From Halalkalibacillus halophilus DSM 18494 (lineage in GTDB: Bacteria; Bacillota; Bacilli; Bacillales; Alkalibacillaceae): a stretch of 64,000 nt of DNA. The stretch covers positions 1 through 64,000 of the forward strand of contig NZ_AUHI01000015.1 of assembly GCF_000423105.1 (NCBI RefSeq), written 5' to 3'. The notes under the pieces are model-generated. The model did not search any database. It was not told the DNA's origin and saw only the letters and a list, made by a program, of their open reading frames with translations. Positions 41,645-49,317 of the stretch are shown piece by piece (positions within the stretch are counted from its first letter, which is position 1; each line of letters begins with the position of its first letter). The position numbers and the translations under genes are program-made.

Positions 41645-43447
41645 TTATTCTTTTGGAACATTTTCTTTATCATTGTTTGTTAAATATTCTTTTATATTCT
41701 CTGCAATGTTAAAAGGAATACCTAATTTAGCCATTTCCTTTGATTCCGCTTGCTTTATAGCTTCTATTGACCGGAAATGTTCTAATAAAATTTGTCGTCT
41801 TTTTGGGCCAACACCTTCTATTTCATCTAGCGCAGATTGAATGGACTGTTTGCCACGTAATTGTCTATGAAAACTAATAGCGAACCTGTGAACTTCATCT
41901 TGGATCCGTTGAATAAGATAAAATGGCTGACCATTCCTTTTTAATGGTACAGGGGCTGGAGGATCACCATATAGCAATTCACTGGTTCTGTGTTTATCAT
42001 TCTTCGCTAAACCACATAACGGGATATCAAGTCCTAACTCATCTTCTAGAACCTCTCGGGCAGCTGACATTTGGCCTTTTGAACCGTCAACCATTATTAA
42101 GTCTGGTAAAGGTAACCCTTCCTTCAGCACACGCTTATACCTTCTTCTAACAACTTCCCTCATGGTTTCATAGTCATCCGGTTTGTCTACCGTTTTAACT
42201 TTGTATTTACGGTATTCATTTTTATTCGCTTTACCATCAATAAACACAACGAGTGCTGATACAGGATTCGTACCTTGAATGTTTGAGTTATCAAAAGCTT
42301 CTATACGATGGGGTGTTTCAACATGGAGAATTTCACCCAATTCTTCCACAGCATTAATGGTACGATGTTCGTTTTGTTCAATTAAAGAAAACTTTTCAGA
42401 TAAAGCAATCTCTGCATTCTCTGTCGATAGGTCAACCAATTTCTTCTTTTGACCTCGGTAAGGTGTATGAACTTTCACTTCCAGATATTCTTCTATCAAT
42501 TCATGGTCTGTACCCATAGGAACATTTATTTCTTTTGGTTTAATATGGTTTGAATGTGTATAAAAGCTAGCAATAAAGCTGATAAATGCTTCACTCGCAT
42601 CATTGTAAAAAGGAAAAATGGATACATCCCTTTCTATTAATTTACCTTGGCGGATAAAGAAAACCTGTACACACATGTAACCCTTATCAACAGAGTAGCC
42701 AAACACATCTCTGTCGGATAAGTCATGTAACTCCATTGTTTGTTTTTCCATAACAGCTTCGATATGGTCAATAAGATCTCTGTATTCTTTTGCTTTCTCA
42801 AAATCCATGTTCTCTGAAAAATCATGCATTTTCTGCTTTAATTCTTCTTTAATTTCTTTATGTCCTCCATTTAAAAAGGTAGAAATCTTCTGAACGAGAT
42901 CTTGATTGGTTTCTTTAGAAACTGGAAACTCACAAGGGCCTAAACATTGATTGATATGATAATACAAACAAACACGCTTTGGCATCGTGTTACATTTTCT
43001 AAGTGGATATAAACGATCTAATAATTTTTTCGTTTCTCTTGCTGCATAAACGTTCGTATAAGGTCCGAAATATTTCCCTTTGTCCTTCTTCACTTTACGG
43101 GTAACAATTAATCTCGGGTGTCTTTCATTTGTAATTTTTAAAAATGGATAACTTTTATCATCTTTAAGCATAACGTTATATCTCGGGTCATGCTTCTTTA
43201 CGAGGTTCAATTCTAAAATAAGGGCTTCCACTTCTGAAGCGGTTACAATGTATTCAAAATCAGCAATTTCATTTACTAGGCGTTGCGTTTTTAAGTCGTT
43301 TGCACCTTTAAAGTATGAACGTACTCGATTACGAAGTGCTTTCGACTTACCAACATATATTACTTCCCCTTTTTTACTCTTCATTAAGTAACAGCCAGGT
43401 TTGTCGGGTAAGATTGCTAATTTATTTTGAATATGGTCCGCTGTCAT
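41645..43447 (-). CDS. uvrC: Excinuclease ABC subunit C
   Basis: A 600-residue nuclease of nucleotide excision repair. GIY-YIG domain (GCYLMKSKKGEVIYVGKS), four-Cys region, UVR motif (about 200-235), an RNase-H-like C-terminal nuclease (EAFDNSNIQGTNPVSALVVF begins it, quoted as EAFDNSNIQGTNPV) and a helix-hairpin-helix end (IEGVGPKRRQILLEHF). Start ATG at 43447 follows GAGGTG; the upstream in-frame GTG is part of that site. Confidence 0.95.
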   Translation of the reverse strand: MTADHIQNKLAILPDKPGCYLMKSKKGEVIYVGKSKALRNRVRSYFKGANDLKTQRLVNEIADFEYIVTASEVEALILELNLVKKHDPRYNVMLKDDKSYPFLKITNERHPRLIVTRKVKKDKGKYFGPYTNVYAARETKKLLDRLYPLRKCNTMPKRVCLYYHINQCLGPCEFPVSKETNQDLVQKISTFLNGGHKEIKEELKQKMHDFSENMDFEKAKEYRDLIDHIEAVMEKQTMELHDLSDRDVFGYSVDKGYMCVQVFFIRQGKLIERDVSIFPFYNDASEAFISFIASFYTHSNHIKPKEINVPMGTDHELIEEYLEVKVHTPYRGQKKKLVDLSTENAEIALSEKFSLIEQNEHRTINAVEELGEILHVETPHRIEAFDNSNIQGTNPVSALVVFIDGKANKNEYRKYKVKTVDKPDDYETMREVVRRRYKRVLKEGLPLPDLIMVDGSKGQMSAAREVLEDELGLDIPLCGLAKNDKHRTSELLYGDPPAPVPLKRNGQPFYLIQRIQDEVHRFAISFHRQLRGKQSIQSALDEIEGVGPKRRQILLEHFRSIEAIKQAESKEMAKLGIPFNIAENIKEYLTNNDKENVPKE

Positions 43448-43521
43448 GGTCGTCACCTCAAATATTATGTAAGTTTATAAAATAATAAGTTATGAAAAAG
43501 CTCGAAGGATCAATTTACACT

Positions 43522-43556
43522 AAAATAAAGAGCTAACTCTGGTGAGTCAGCTCTCC
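43522..43556 (-). terminator. Terminator of trxA
   Basis: AGAGCTGACTC / GAGTTAGCTCT hairpin on the minus strand, then TTATTTTAG. Confidence 0.8.
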
Positions 43557-43569
43557 ATTTATAAAATTG

Positions 43570-43884
43570 TTAGGCATTTTTATTAACTAATTGCTCTAAT
43601 GCTTCTTTTGGTTGGAAGCCATGTGCTTGATCTACTTGTTCTCCATTTTTGAAAAGAATTAAAGTAGGGATACTCATTACACCGAACTTTTGTGCAGTTT
43701 CTTGATTTTCATCTACGTCAACTTTGACGATTTTAACTTGCTCATTCATGTCAGAATCTAACTCTTCTAAGACAGGAGCGATCATTTTACAAGGGCCACA
43801 CCAAGGTGCCCAGAAGTCTACTAGTACTAAACCATCTTGTGTTTCTTCACTAAAGTTTTGATCAGTTGCATTTACAATTGCCAT
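43570..43884 (-). CDS. trxA: Thioredoxin
   Basis: A 104-residue thioredoxin with the redox pair in DFWAPWCGPCKMIAP and the cis-Pro in SIPTLILFKNG. It reduces protein disulfides in the cytosol. Placement between etfA and uvrC matches B. subtilis. AGGAGG ribosome site; own terminator. Confidence 0.95.
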   Translation of the reverse strand: MAIVNATDQNFSEETQDGLVLVDFWAPWCGPCKMIAPVLEELDSDMNEQVKIVKVDVDENQETAQKFGVMSIPTLILFKNGEQVDQAHGFQPKEALEQLVNKNA

Positions 43885-44035
43885 CTATAATTCCTCCTAA
43901 ACATTCAATTTCTAATTTAGTATAGCACGATAAAGTTTATCCATGCCAATAGTTTGTTTATGACTTAAAATCATTAGATGATCCACTTATTTTATACCCG
44001 AAAAACAGTGAAAATAATCTTCCTTCAGTCAAAAT

Positions 44036-44070
44036 AAATAAGCTAGGCACGTATTTTACGCACCTAGCAT
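44036..44070 (-). terminator. Terminator of the fadR-fadB-etfBA operon
   Basis: GCTAGGTGCGTA / TACGTGCCTAGC hairpin followed on the minus strand by TTATTTATTTTG. A single ACCCGAAAA unit like those of the periodic arrays lies just upstream near 43997. Confidence 0.8.
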
Positions 44071-44083
44071 TTTGTTTTCATAA

Positions 44084-45055
44084 TTAGCCTTTTAATGCTT
44101 TTAGTTCTTCAGTTAATTTCGGAACAACATCAAATAGGTCGCCAACAATTCCATAATCTGCAACGTTAAAGATATTTGCTTCTGGATCTTTATTAATTGC
44201 TACGATTACTTTTGAGTTAGACATACCAGCTAAGTGTTGAATTGCTCCGGAGATTCCTACTGCAAAGTACAAGTCTGGTGTAACTACTTTACCAGTTTGA
44301 CCAATCTGCAAGGAATAATCACAATATCCTGCATCACAAGCACCTCTGGATGCACCAACTGCTGCTCCTAGTACGTCTGCCATTTCATGAAGAGGCTCGA
44401 AACCTTCTTCACTTTTCACACCACGTCCACCAGCCACAATAATATTTGCTTCTGATAGATCTACACCTTCAGATGCTTTACGAATTACTTCTTTAATAAT
44501 AGTACGTAGATCTTTTATATCTACATCTATAGAAGTAACATCGCCTGAGCGACTGTCATCTGCTTCTTGAGGCGGGATGTTATTTGGTCGAATCGTAATA
44601 AAAGTCTTTCCATCTGTAATCTGTTTCTTCTCAAATGCCTTACCAGAATAGATCGGACGTACAAAAGTTGCATCGTCTCCACTACCCTCGATAGAAGTAA
44701 CATCAGAAATTAAACCATTGTCTAATTTACTAGCTAAGCGTGGGGATAAATCTTTACCTGCTGACGTGTGCCCCATTACTAGGCCATCTGGGTTTTCTTG
44801 TTCAATAACTGCCATAGCAGCTTGCGTATATGCGTCTGTTGTATATTCTTTTAAGTCGCTGTGCTCAACAGTTACTGCGCGGTCTGCTCCATGCTTAATC
44901 ATTTCATTTGCGAATGATTCAGCGTTCGCATCCGTAAACACAACAGCTACTACTTCACTACTCTCATCTATTTGACGAGCTGCTGCAACTGTTTCAAATG
45001 AGACGTTACGTAATTCTCCGTCGCGAGCTTCTCCAAATGCTAAAAACTTACTCAT
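44084..45055 (-). CDS. etfA: Electron transfer flavoprotein alpha subunit
   Basis: A 323-residue subunit that binds FAD and takes electrons from acyl-CoA dehydrogenases. The C-terminal FAD domain shows GGRGVKSEEGFEP, GASRGACDAGY, QIGQTGKVVTPDLY and GISGAIQHLAG. Last gene of the fatty-acid oxidation operon, 30 bp after etfB. Confidence 0.95.
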   Translation of the reverse strand: MSKFLAFGEARDGELRNVSFETVAAARQIDESSEVVAVVFTDANAESFANEMIKHGADRAVTVEHSDLKEYTTDAYTQAAMAVIEQENPDGLVMGHTSAGKDLSPRLASKLDNGLISDVTSIEGSGDDATFVRPIYSGKAFEKKQITDGKTFITIRPNNIPPQEADDSRSGDVTSIDVDIKDLRTIIKEVIRKASEGVDLSEANIIVAGGRGVKSEEGFEPLHEMADVLGAAVGASRGACDAGYCDYSLQIGQTGKVVTPDLYFAVGISGAIQHLAGMSNSKVIVAINKDPEANIFNVADYGIVGDLFDVVPKLTEELKALKG

Positions 45056-45085
45056 GATTTAATTGCTCCTTTCTACACCTGTATA

Positions 45086-45859
45086 TTAAAGTACTTTCGC
45101 TTCTGATTTTAATAATGAAACAAGCTCTTTTACTTGGTCATCGATTTCGCCTTCTAACACTTTACCTGCTTCTTTTTCAGGTGGAAGGTATATTTCTGTT
45201 GTTTTAGTTTTTGGTTCCACATCGTCTTCATCTAAATCTAAATCATCAATCTCAAGCTCTTCTAAAGGCTTCTTCTTCGCCTTCATAATACCTGGTAATG
45301 ATGGATAGCGCGGCTCGTTTAAACCTTGCTGACACGTAACTAATAGTGGTAAAGAAGTCTCTAGTTTCTCCACATCACCTTCTACGTCACGCTCAATATT
45401 AACTGTTTCTCCGTCAATATTAATAGCAGTAATAGTCGTTACATAAGGGATATCTAGCTTGTCTGCTAGTCTAGGACCAACCTGACCACTAGCTTCATCA
45501 ATCGCAACATTTCCGGCAAGGATAATATCTGCTTCTTTATCCTTGAAGAAAGCTTCTAAGATTTTAACTGTAGTTACTTGGTCGCCCTCTTCTACATCAT
45601 CTTCTGTATTAATTAATACAGCTTGATCTGCTCCCATTGCTAATGCTGTACGCAATTGCTGTTCAGATTCTTCATCACCAACAGTTACGACAGTCACCTC
45701 ACCACCGTGGGTATCACGGAGATTAATAGCTTCTTCCACTGCATACTCATCGTAAGGGTTAATGATGAATTCAGCACCATCATCTTCAATCTTTCCACCA
45801 CTTACTTGAATTTTTTCCTCTGTGTCGAATGTCTTTTTCAATAGAACATAAATGTTCAT
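45086..45859 (-). CDS. etfB: Electron transfer flavoprotein beta subunit
   Basis: A 257-residue partner of EtfA that binds AMP. VEEAINLRDTHGGEVTVVTVG and ILAGNVAIDEASGQVGPRLA, quoted as EEAINLRDTHGGEVTV and GNVAIDEASGQVGP, are typical. It lies 18 bp after fadB. The EtfAB pair carries beta-oxidation electrons to the quinone pool. Confidence 0.95.
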   Translation of the reverse strand: MNIYVLLKKTFDTEEKIQVSGGKIEDDGAEFIINPYDEYAVEEAINLRDTHGGEVTVVTVGDEESEQQLRTALAMGADQAVLINTEDDVEEGDQVTTVKILEAFFKDKEADIILAGNVAIDEASGQVGPRLADKLDIPYVTTITAINIDGETVNIERDVEGDVEKLETSLPLLVTCQQGLNEPRYPSLPGIMKAKKKPLEELEIDDLDLDEDDVEPKTKTTEIYLPPEKEAGKVLEGEIDDQVKELVSLLKSEAKVL

Positions 45860-45877
45860 TGGATTACCTCCCTTAAT

Positions 45878-46651
45878 CTATTGATCTTTGAAATCTGGCT
45901 TTCTTTTATCTATGAAAGCTTGAATTCCTTCTTTTGCATCATCATTTCCAAATACTTTCCCGAACTCTTCAGCCTCTTTTGACACACCATCTTGAAAACT
46001 TGATGTTTGGGCGTATGGTAGGAGTTCCATGATTGCCTTAATTGATGGACCACTTTTAGATGCGAATTTAGAAGCTAACTTATTAGTAACAACTTCCAAT
46101 TCTTCTTCAGCTACGGCATGATTAGCAAGGCCATATTGTGCTGCTTCTTCACCAGTGATTGGCTCTCCAGTGAGAATCATTTCGTATGCTTTAGGTAGAC
46201 CAACATAACGAGGCAATCTTTGAGAACCAGCAAAACCAGGAATAATTCCTAAATTTAATTCTGGAAGACCTAATTTTGCATCTTTCGTAACAATTCTTAC
46301 GTGACAGGCCATAGCCAACTCCAAACCTCCACCTAATGAGGCACCGTGAATTGAAGCAATCACTGGAATATGGAATTGTTCAATACGATTGAATAGTGCT
46401 TGTCCTTTTTTAGATAACCCTGCATAGTCATCCTCTTTTTGAAAGGAAGTGAATTCCTTAATATCTGCTCCAGCAGAAAAGAATTTCCCTTCGCCTTTTA
46501 AAACAATTGTTTTGATTTCTTTATCTTTTTCAACTTCATCTAGAACTTTGTCTAGATCCATTAAAATTCCTGAAGATAAAGCGTTTGCAGGAGGGCTTGA
46601 AATAACAACTTGTGCTACGTTTCCTTCTTTGTTCCATGAAAGAAAATCCAT
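45878..46651 (-). CDS. fadB: Enoyl-CoA hydratase
   Basis: A 257-residue crotonase-fold enzyme that hydrates trans-2-enoyl-CoA. The oxyanion-hole segments are FSAGADIKEF and IHGASLGGGLELAMAC; the two catalytic acids lie in LPELNLGIIPGFAG. It follows fadR by 14 bp and is the YsiB/FadB of the conserved FadR regulon. Confidence 0.92.
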   Translation of the reverse strand: MDFLSWNKEGNVAQVVISSPPANALSSGILMDLDKVLDEVEKDKEIKTIVLKGEGKFFSAGADIKEFTSFQKEDDYAGLSKKGQALFNRIEQFHIPVIASIHGASLGGGLELAMACHVRIVTKDAKLGLPELNLGIIPGFAGSQRLPRYVGLPKAYEMILTGEPITGEEAAQYGLANHAVAEEELEVVTNKLASKFASKSGPSIKAIMELLPYAQTSSFQDGVSKEAEEFGKVFGNDDAKEGIQAFIDKRKPDFKDQ

Positions 46652-46665
46652 TCTGACAACTCCTT

Positions 46666-47256
46666 CTAACTGTGATTTCGAAGTCCGTTGTAAATAAGGT
46701 GATGAACTTCTTTTGCTTGTTCAATTAAATCATAGCGCTGGTCTTTCATTACCCAGTTTGTCACCACTTCATCTAGTGTACCAAAAATCACTTGTCGAAC
46801 CAATTTTACATTCAACTGACTTTGAAAAGTCCCATCTTCCATACCCTCTTTTAAAATATCGTCAATCACAATGAGATAACGTTTAAGCACTTCATTAATT
46901 TGAAGGCGTAAACGTTTATTTGACTGACGAAGTTCTAATTGGGTCACTACTGCCAACAGTGGATCTTCAGAAAGTTGTCTAAAGTGCATTTCAATCAGGC
47001 GGAAGAGTTTTTCGTCCGCCTGATCAGTTTGTGCAATCTCTTCTTCAATCTTCCCGATAAACTGACCCATCTTTTCTTGAAATAGTGAAATTAAAATATC
47101 TTCTTTGTTTTTAAAATAAAGATAAATGGTACCGTCCGCTACGCCAGCTATATTAGCAATTTTTGAGACTTGAGAGTGATGATAGCCATTTTCGGCGATA
47201 ACCTCAACTGCAGCGTCTAGTATGAGTTTGTACTTTGGTTTAGACTTATTATTCAT
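46666..47256 (-). CDS. fadR: TetR-family repressor of fatty-acid degradation FadR (YsiA)
   Basis: A 196-residue repressor with an N-terminal TetR helix-turn-helix (VSKIANIAGVADGTIYLYFKN is cut here to AGVADGTIYLYFKNKED) and a helical acyl-CoA-binding C-domain. In B. subtilis FadR releases DNA on binding long-chain acyl-CoA. A perfect FadR-type box lies 17 bp upstream of this gene, so it represses itself together with fadB-etfBA. Confidence 0.93.
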   Translation of the reverse strand: MNNKSKPKYKLILDAAVEVIAENGYHHSQVSKIANIAGVADGTIYLYFKNKEDILISLFQEKMGQFIGKIEEEIAQTDQADEKLFRLIEMHFRQLSEDPLLAVVTQLELRQSNKRLRLQINEVLKRYLIVIDDILKEGMEDGTFQSQLNVKLVRQVIFGTLDEVVTNWVMKDQRYDLIEQAKEVHHLIYNGLRNHS

Positions 47257-47272
47257 AGCAATCTCCCTAAAA

Positions 47273-47290
47273 TGAATGAATGGTCATTCA
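47273..47290. promoter_or_regulatory. FadR operator
   Basis: TGAATGAATGGTCATTCA fits the B. subtilis FadR consensus TGAATGAMTAGTCATTCA at all but one or two centre bases. It lies directly downstream of the -10 box, over the expected transcription start. Confidence 0.85.
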
Positions 47291-47296
47291 TTCCAT

Positions 47297-47325
47297 ATAA
47301 TATAAATAAATCAGCTGGCTGTCAA
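47297..47325 (-). promoter_or_regulatory. Sigma-A promoter of fadR-fadB-etfB-etfA
   Basis: On the minus strand TTGACA (47325-47320) and TATTAT (47302-47297), 17-bp spacing. Confidence 0.8.
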
Positions 47326-47347
47326 CTTTTTTGTGTCTTGTTTGAAA

Positions 47348-49039
47348 TTAGCTTTTTTCCATCTTAGCTTTTTCTTCATCTACTAATTTTCTCCTTAGGA
47401 TTTTTCCTACAGCAGTTTTCGGTAGTTCCTCTTTGAATTCATATAGTTTTGGAACTTTAAATGCAGCTAAATGTTGACGACAGAACTGATCTAAATCTTC
47501 TTCTGTAAGCTGACTGTCTTCTTTTAATACAATATAGGCTTTTACAGTTTCCCCGCGATATGGATCCGGAACTCCTGCAACCACTGCTTCTTGGATTGCT
47601 TCGTGTTCGTAAAGAATCTCTTCTACTTCACGCGGGTAAATATTAAATCCACCTGCAATAATCATATCTTTCTTTCGATCAACAATATAGAAGTATCCTT
47701 CTTCATCGATGTAACCCATATCACCAGTGAGTAACCAGCCATCTTTTAAAGTAGCATTCGTTTCCTCTTCTCGACTCCAGTACCCCTTCATAATTTGAGG
47801 CCCTTTCACACAAATTTCACCGACTTCACCAGTAGCTACTTCCTCTTGTGATTCCATATCAATTATTTTACTATCTGTGTCTGGCCACGGAACCCCAATA
47901 CTGCCAGCACGTCTAGATGTCCATACAAAATTAGCATGTGTTACAGGTGAAGATTCTGTCAGACCATAACCCTCTACAAGTTTACCACCAGTTACTTTTT
48001 CAAAATTCTCCTGAACTTCTGCTGGTAATGGTGCGGAACCACTAATACAAGCTTCTACAGAAGACAAATCGAATTTATTTAACTTCGGATGGTTTAAAAT
48101 TCCGATGTAAATGGTTGGTGCGCCTGGGAAAAGTGTTACTTTATGCTTTTCAATTCCTTTTAATACTTCGTCTACATCAAATTTAGGAATTAAAATCATT
48201 TTTTGTGCCATCATGACGGATAAATTCATTACGGTAGTCATCCCGTAAACATGGAAAAAAGGTAATACACCTAAAACTGTTTCTTTAGCATATTCTGTTT
48301 TATACAACCATGTTTGACACATTTGAGTATTAGAGGTCAAATTCATATGCGTCAACATAACCCCTTTAGGATAACCTGTCGTACCGCCTGTGTATTGTAA
48401 TAAGGCAAGGTCATTTTCCGGGTCGATCTCTACTGATTTCACTTGCCCGTTAGCTTCTTCTAACATCGAATTCCATAGATACGTTCCATTTCCATGCTCA
48501 GGTTTTACTACAATACCATATTGTTTCTTTTGTAACATTGGTTGGATTAAATTCTTTGGGAATGGTAGGTAATCTTTAATTCTTGTCACGATAATATTTT
48601 CAAGGTCTGTTTCATTTTTGATAGCGTTTGCACGCGGAAGCAAAATATCAAGACATACTAACACTTTGGCTCCAGAATCCTTCATTTGATACTGTAATTC
48701 ACGCTCAGTGTATAAAGGGTTCGTCTGTACGACGATCGCACCAGCTAAAAGCGCTCCGAAATAGGAAATGACAGCTTGTGGTACGTTTGGTAACATAATT
48801 GCCACTCGGTCCCCTTTTTCCACTCCTAATTCTTGTAAATAACTTGCGACTTTTTTCGAAGCATCATAAACTTCTTGATACGTTAATTCTGTCCCTAAAA
48901 AATTAATTGCTGCTTTGTCAGGATAGTTTTGAACACTTTCTTCTAGATAAGCAAATAACGGTTTCTTGTCATAATCGATCGTGTGTGGAATCTCTTCTGG
49001 ATAGTGCTTCAACCATGGCTTTGTGACTTCAACCCCCAT
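47348..49039 (-). CDS. lcfA: Long-chain fatty-acid-CoA ligase
   Basis: A 563-residue adenylate-forming enzyme that activates fatty acids for beta-oxidation. The P-loop is YTGGTTGYPKGVMLTH, with the later motifs GYGLTESSPVTHANF, LLTGDMGYIDEEGYFYIVDR (quoted as TGDMGYIDEEGYFYIV) and the catalytic Lys in KTAVGKILRRK. It lies upstream of fadR as lcfA does in B. subtilis, but a promoter and FadR box separate the two, so the downstream operon can be expressed alone. No FadR box is seen before lcfA itself. Confidence 0.93.
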   Translation of the reverse strand: MGVEVTKPWLKHYPEEIPHTIDYDKKPLFAYLEESVQNYPDKAAINFLGTELTYQEVYDASKKVASYLQELGVEKGDRVAIMLPNVPQAVISYFGALLAGAIVVQTNPLYTERELQYQMKDSGAKVLVCLDILLPRANAIKNETDLENIIVTRIKDYLPFPKNLIQPMLQKKQYGIVVKPEHGNGTYLWNSMLEEANGQVKSVEIDPENDLALLQYTGGTTGYPKGVMLTHMNLTSNTQMCQTWLYKTEYAKETVLGVLPFFHVYGMTTVMNLSVMMAQKMILIPKFDVDEVLKGIEKHKVTLFPGAPTIYIGILNHPKLNKFDLSSVEACISGSAPLPAEVQENFEKVTGGKLVEGYGLTESSPVTHANFVWTSRRAGSIGVPWPDTDSKIIDMESQEEVATGEVGEICVKGPQIMKGYWSREEETNATLKDGWLLTGDMGYIDEEGYFYIVDRKKDMIIAGGFNIYPREVEEILYEHEAIQEAVVAGVPDPYRGETVKAYIVLKEDSQLTEEDLDQFCRQHLAAFKVPKLYEFKEELPKTAVGKILRRKLVDEEKAKMEKS

Positions 49040-49141
49040 TAATCAACATCCTCCTTCAAAATAACTAGATTTATAATTATTATAAACATAAACTGACTTA
49101 AATTAAAAACATTATTTAAAATAATCTGAAATTTATCTCTA

Positions 49142-49185
49142 ATAAAAAAGCTTCTTTAGTCACTATTTCAGAATAAAGAAGCTAC
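49142..49185 (-). terminator. Terminator of the small membrane-peptide gene
   Basis: AGCTTCTTTA / TAAAGAAGCT hairpin followed on the minus strand by TTTTTTATTAG. Confidence 0.7.
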
Positions 49186-49190
49186 TTTTA

Positions 49191-49271
49191 CTAGTTCATC
49201 ACGACGAAAATTATTCCAATTACGATAAACACTGCCGCAACAACTATTAATACTTTTGCTAATGTTTCCAT
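49191..49271 (-). CDS. Small membrane peptide (26 aa)
   Basis: Encodes METLAKVLIVVAAVF and then IVIGIIFVVMN: a single membrane helix. It is preceded by GAGGGATGG and followed directly by a terminator. It lies between mutS2 and lcfA, the place of the unrelated, longer YshE in B. subtilis. No homologue is recognised. Confidence 0.6.
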   Translation of the reverse strand: METLAKVLIVVAAVFIVIGIIFVVMN

Positions 49272-49317
49272 TGTCCATCCCTCATTTTAACTATATGACT
49301 CTTATGATTGTCCTATA

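Noticed and set aside
43990..44010. Fifth periodic array around ACCCGAAAA
   Set aside because: Only a single core is seen; the expected positions about 20 bp on either side do not carry a further unit.
44718..44975. Plus-strand open frame inside etfA, and similar opposite-strand frames across lonA, tig, mutS2 and pheT
   Set aside because: All are complements of well-supported conserved genes, with no ribosome sites or recognisable domains.
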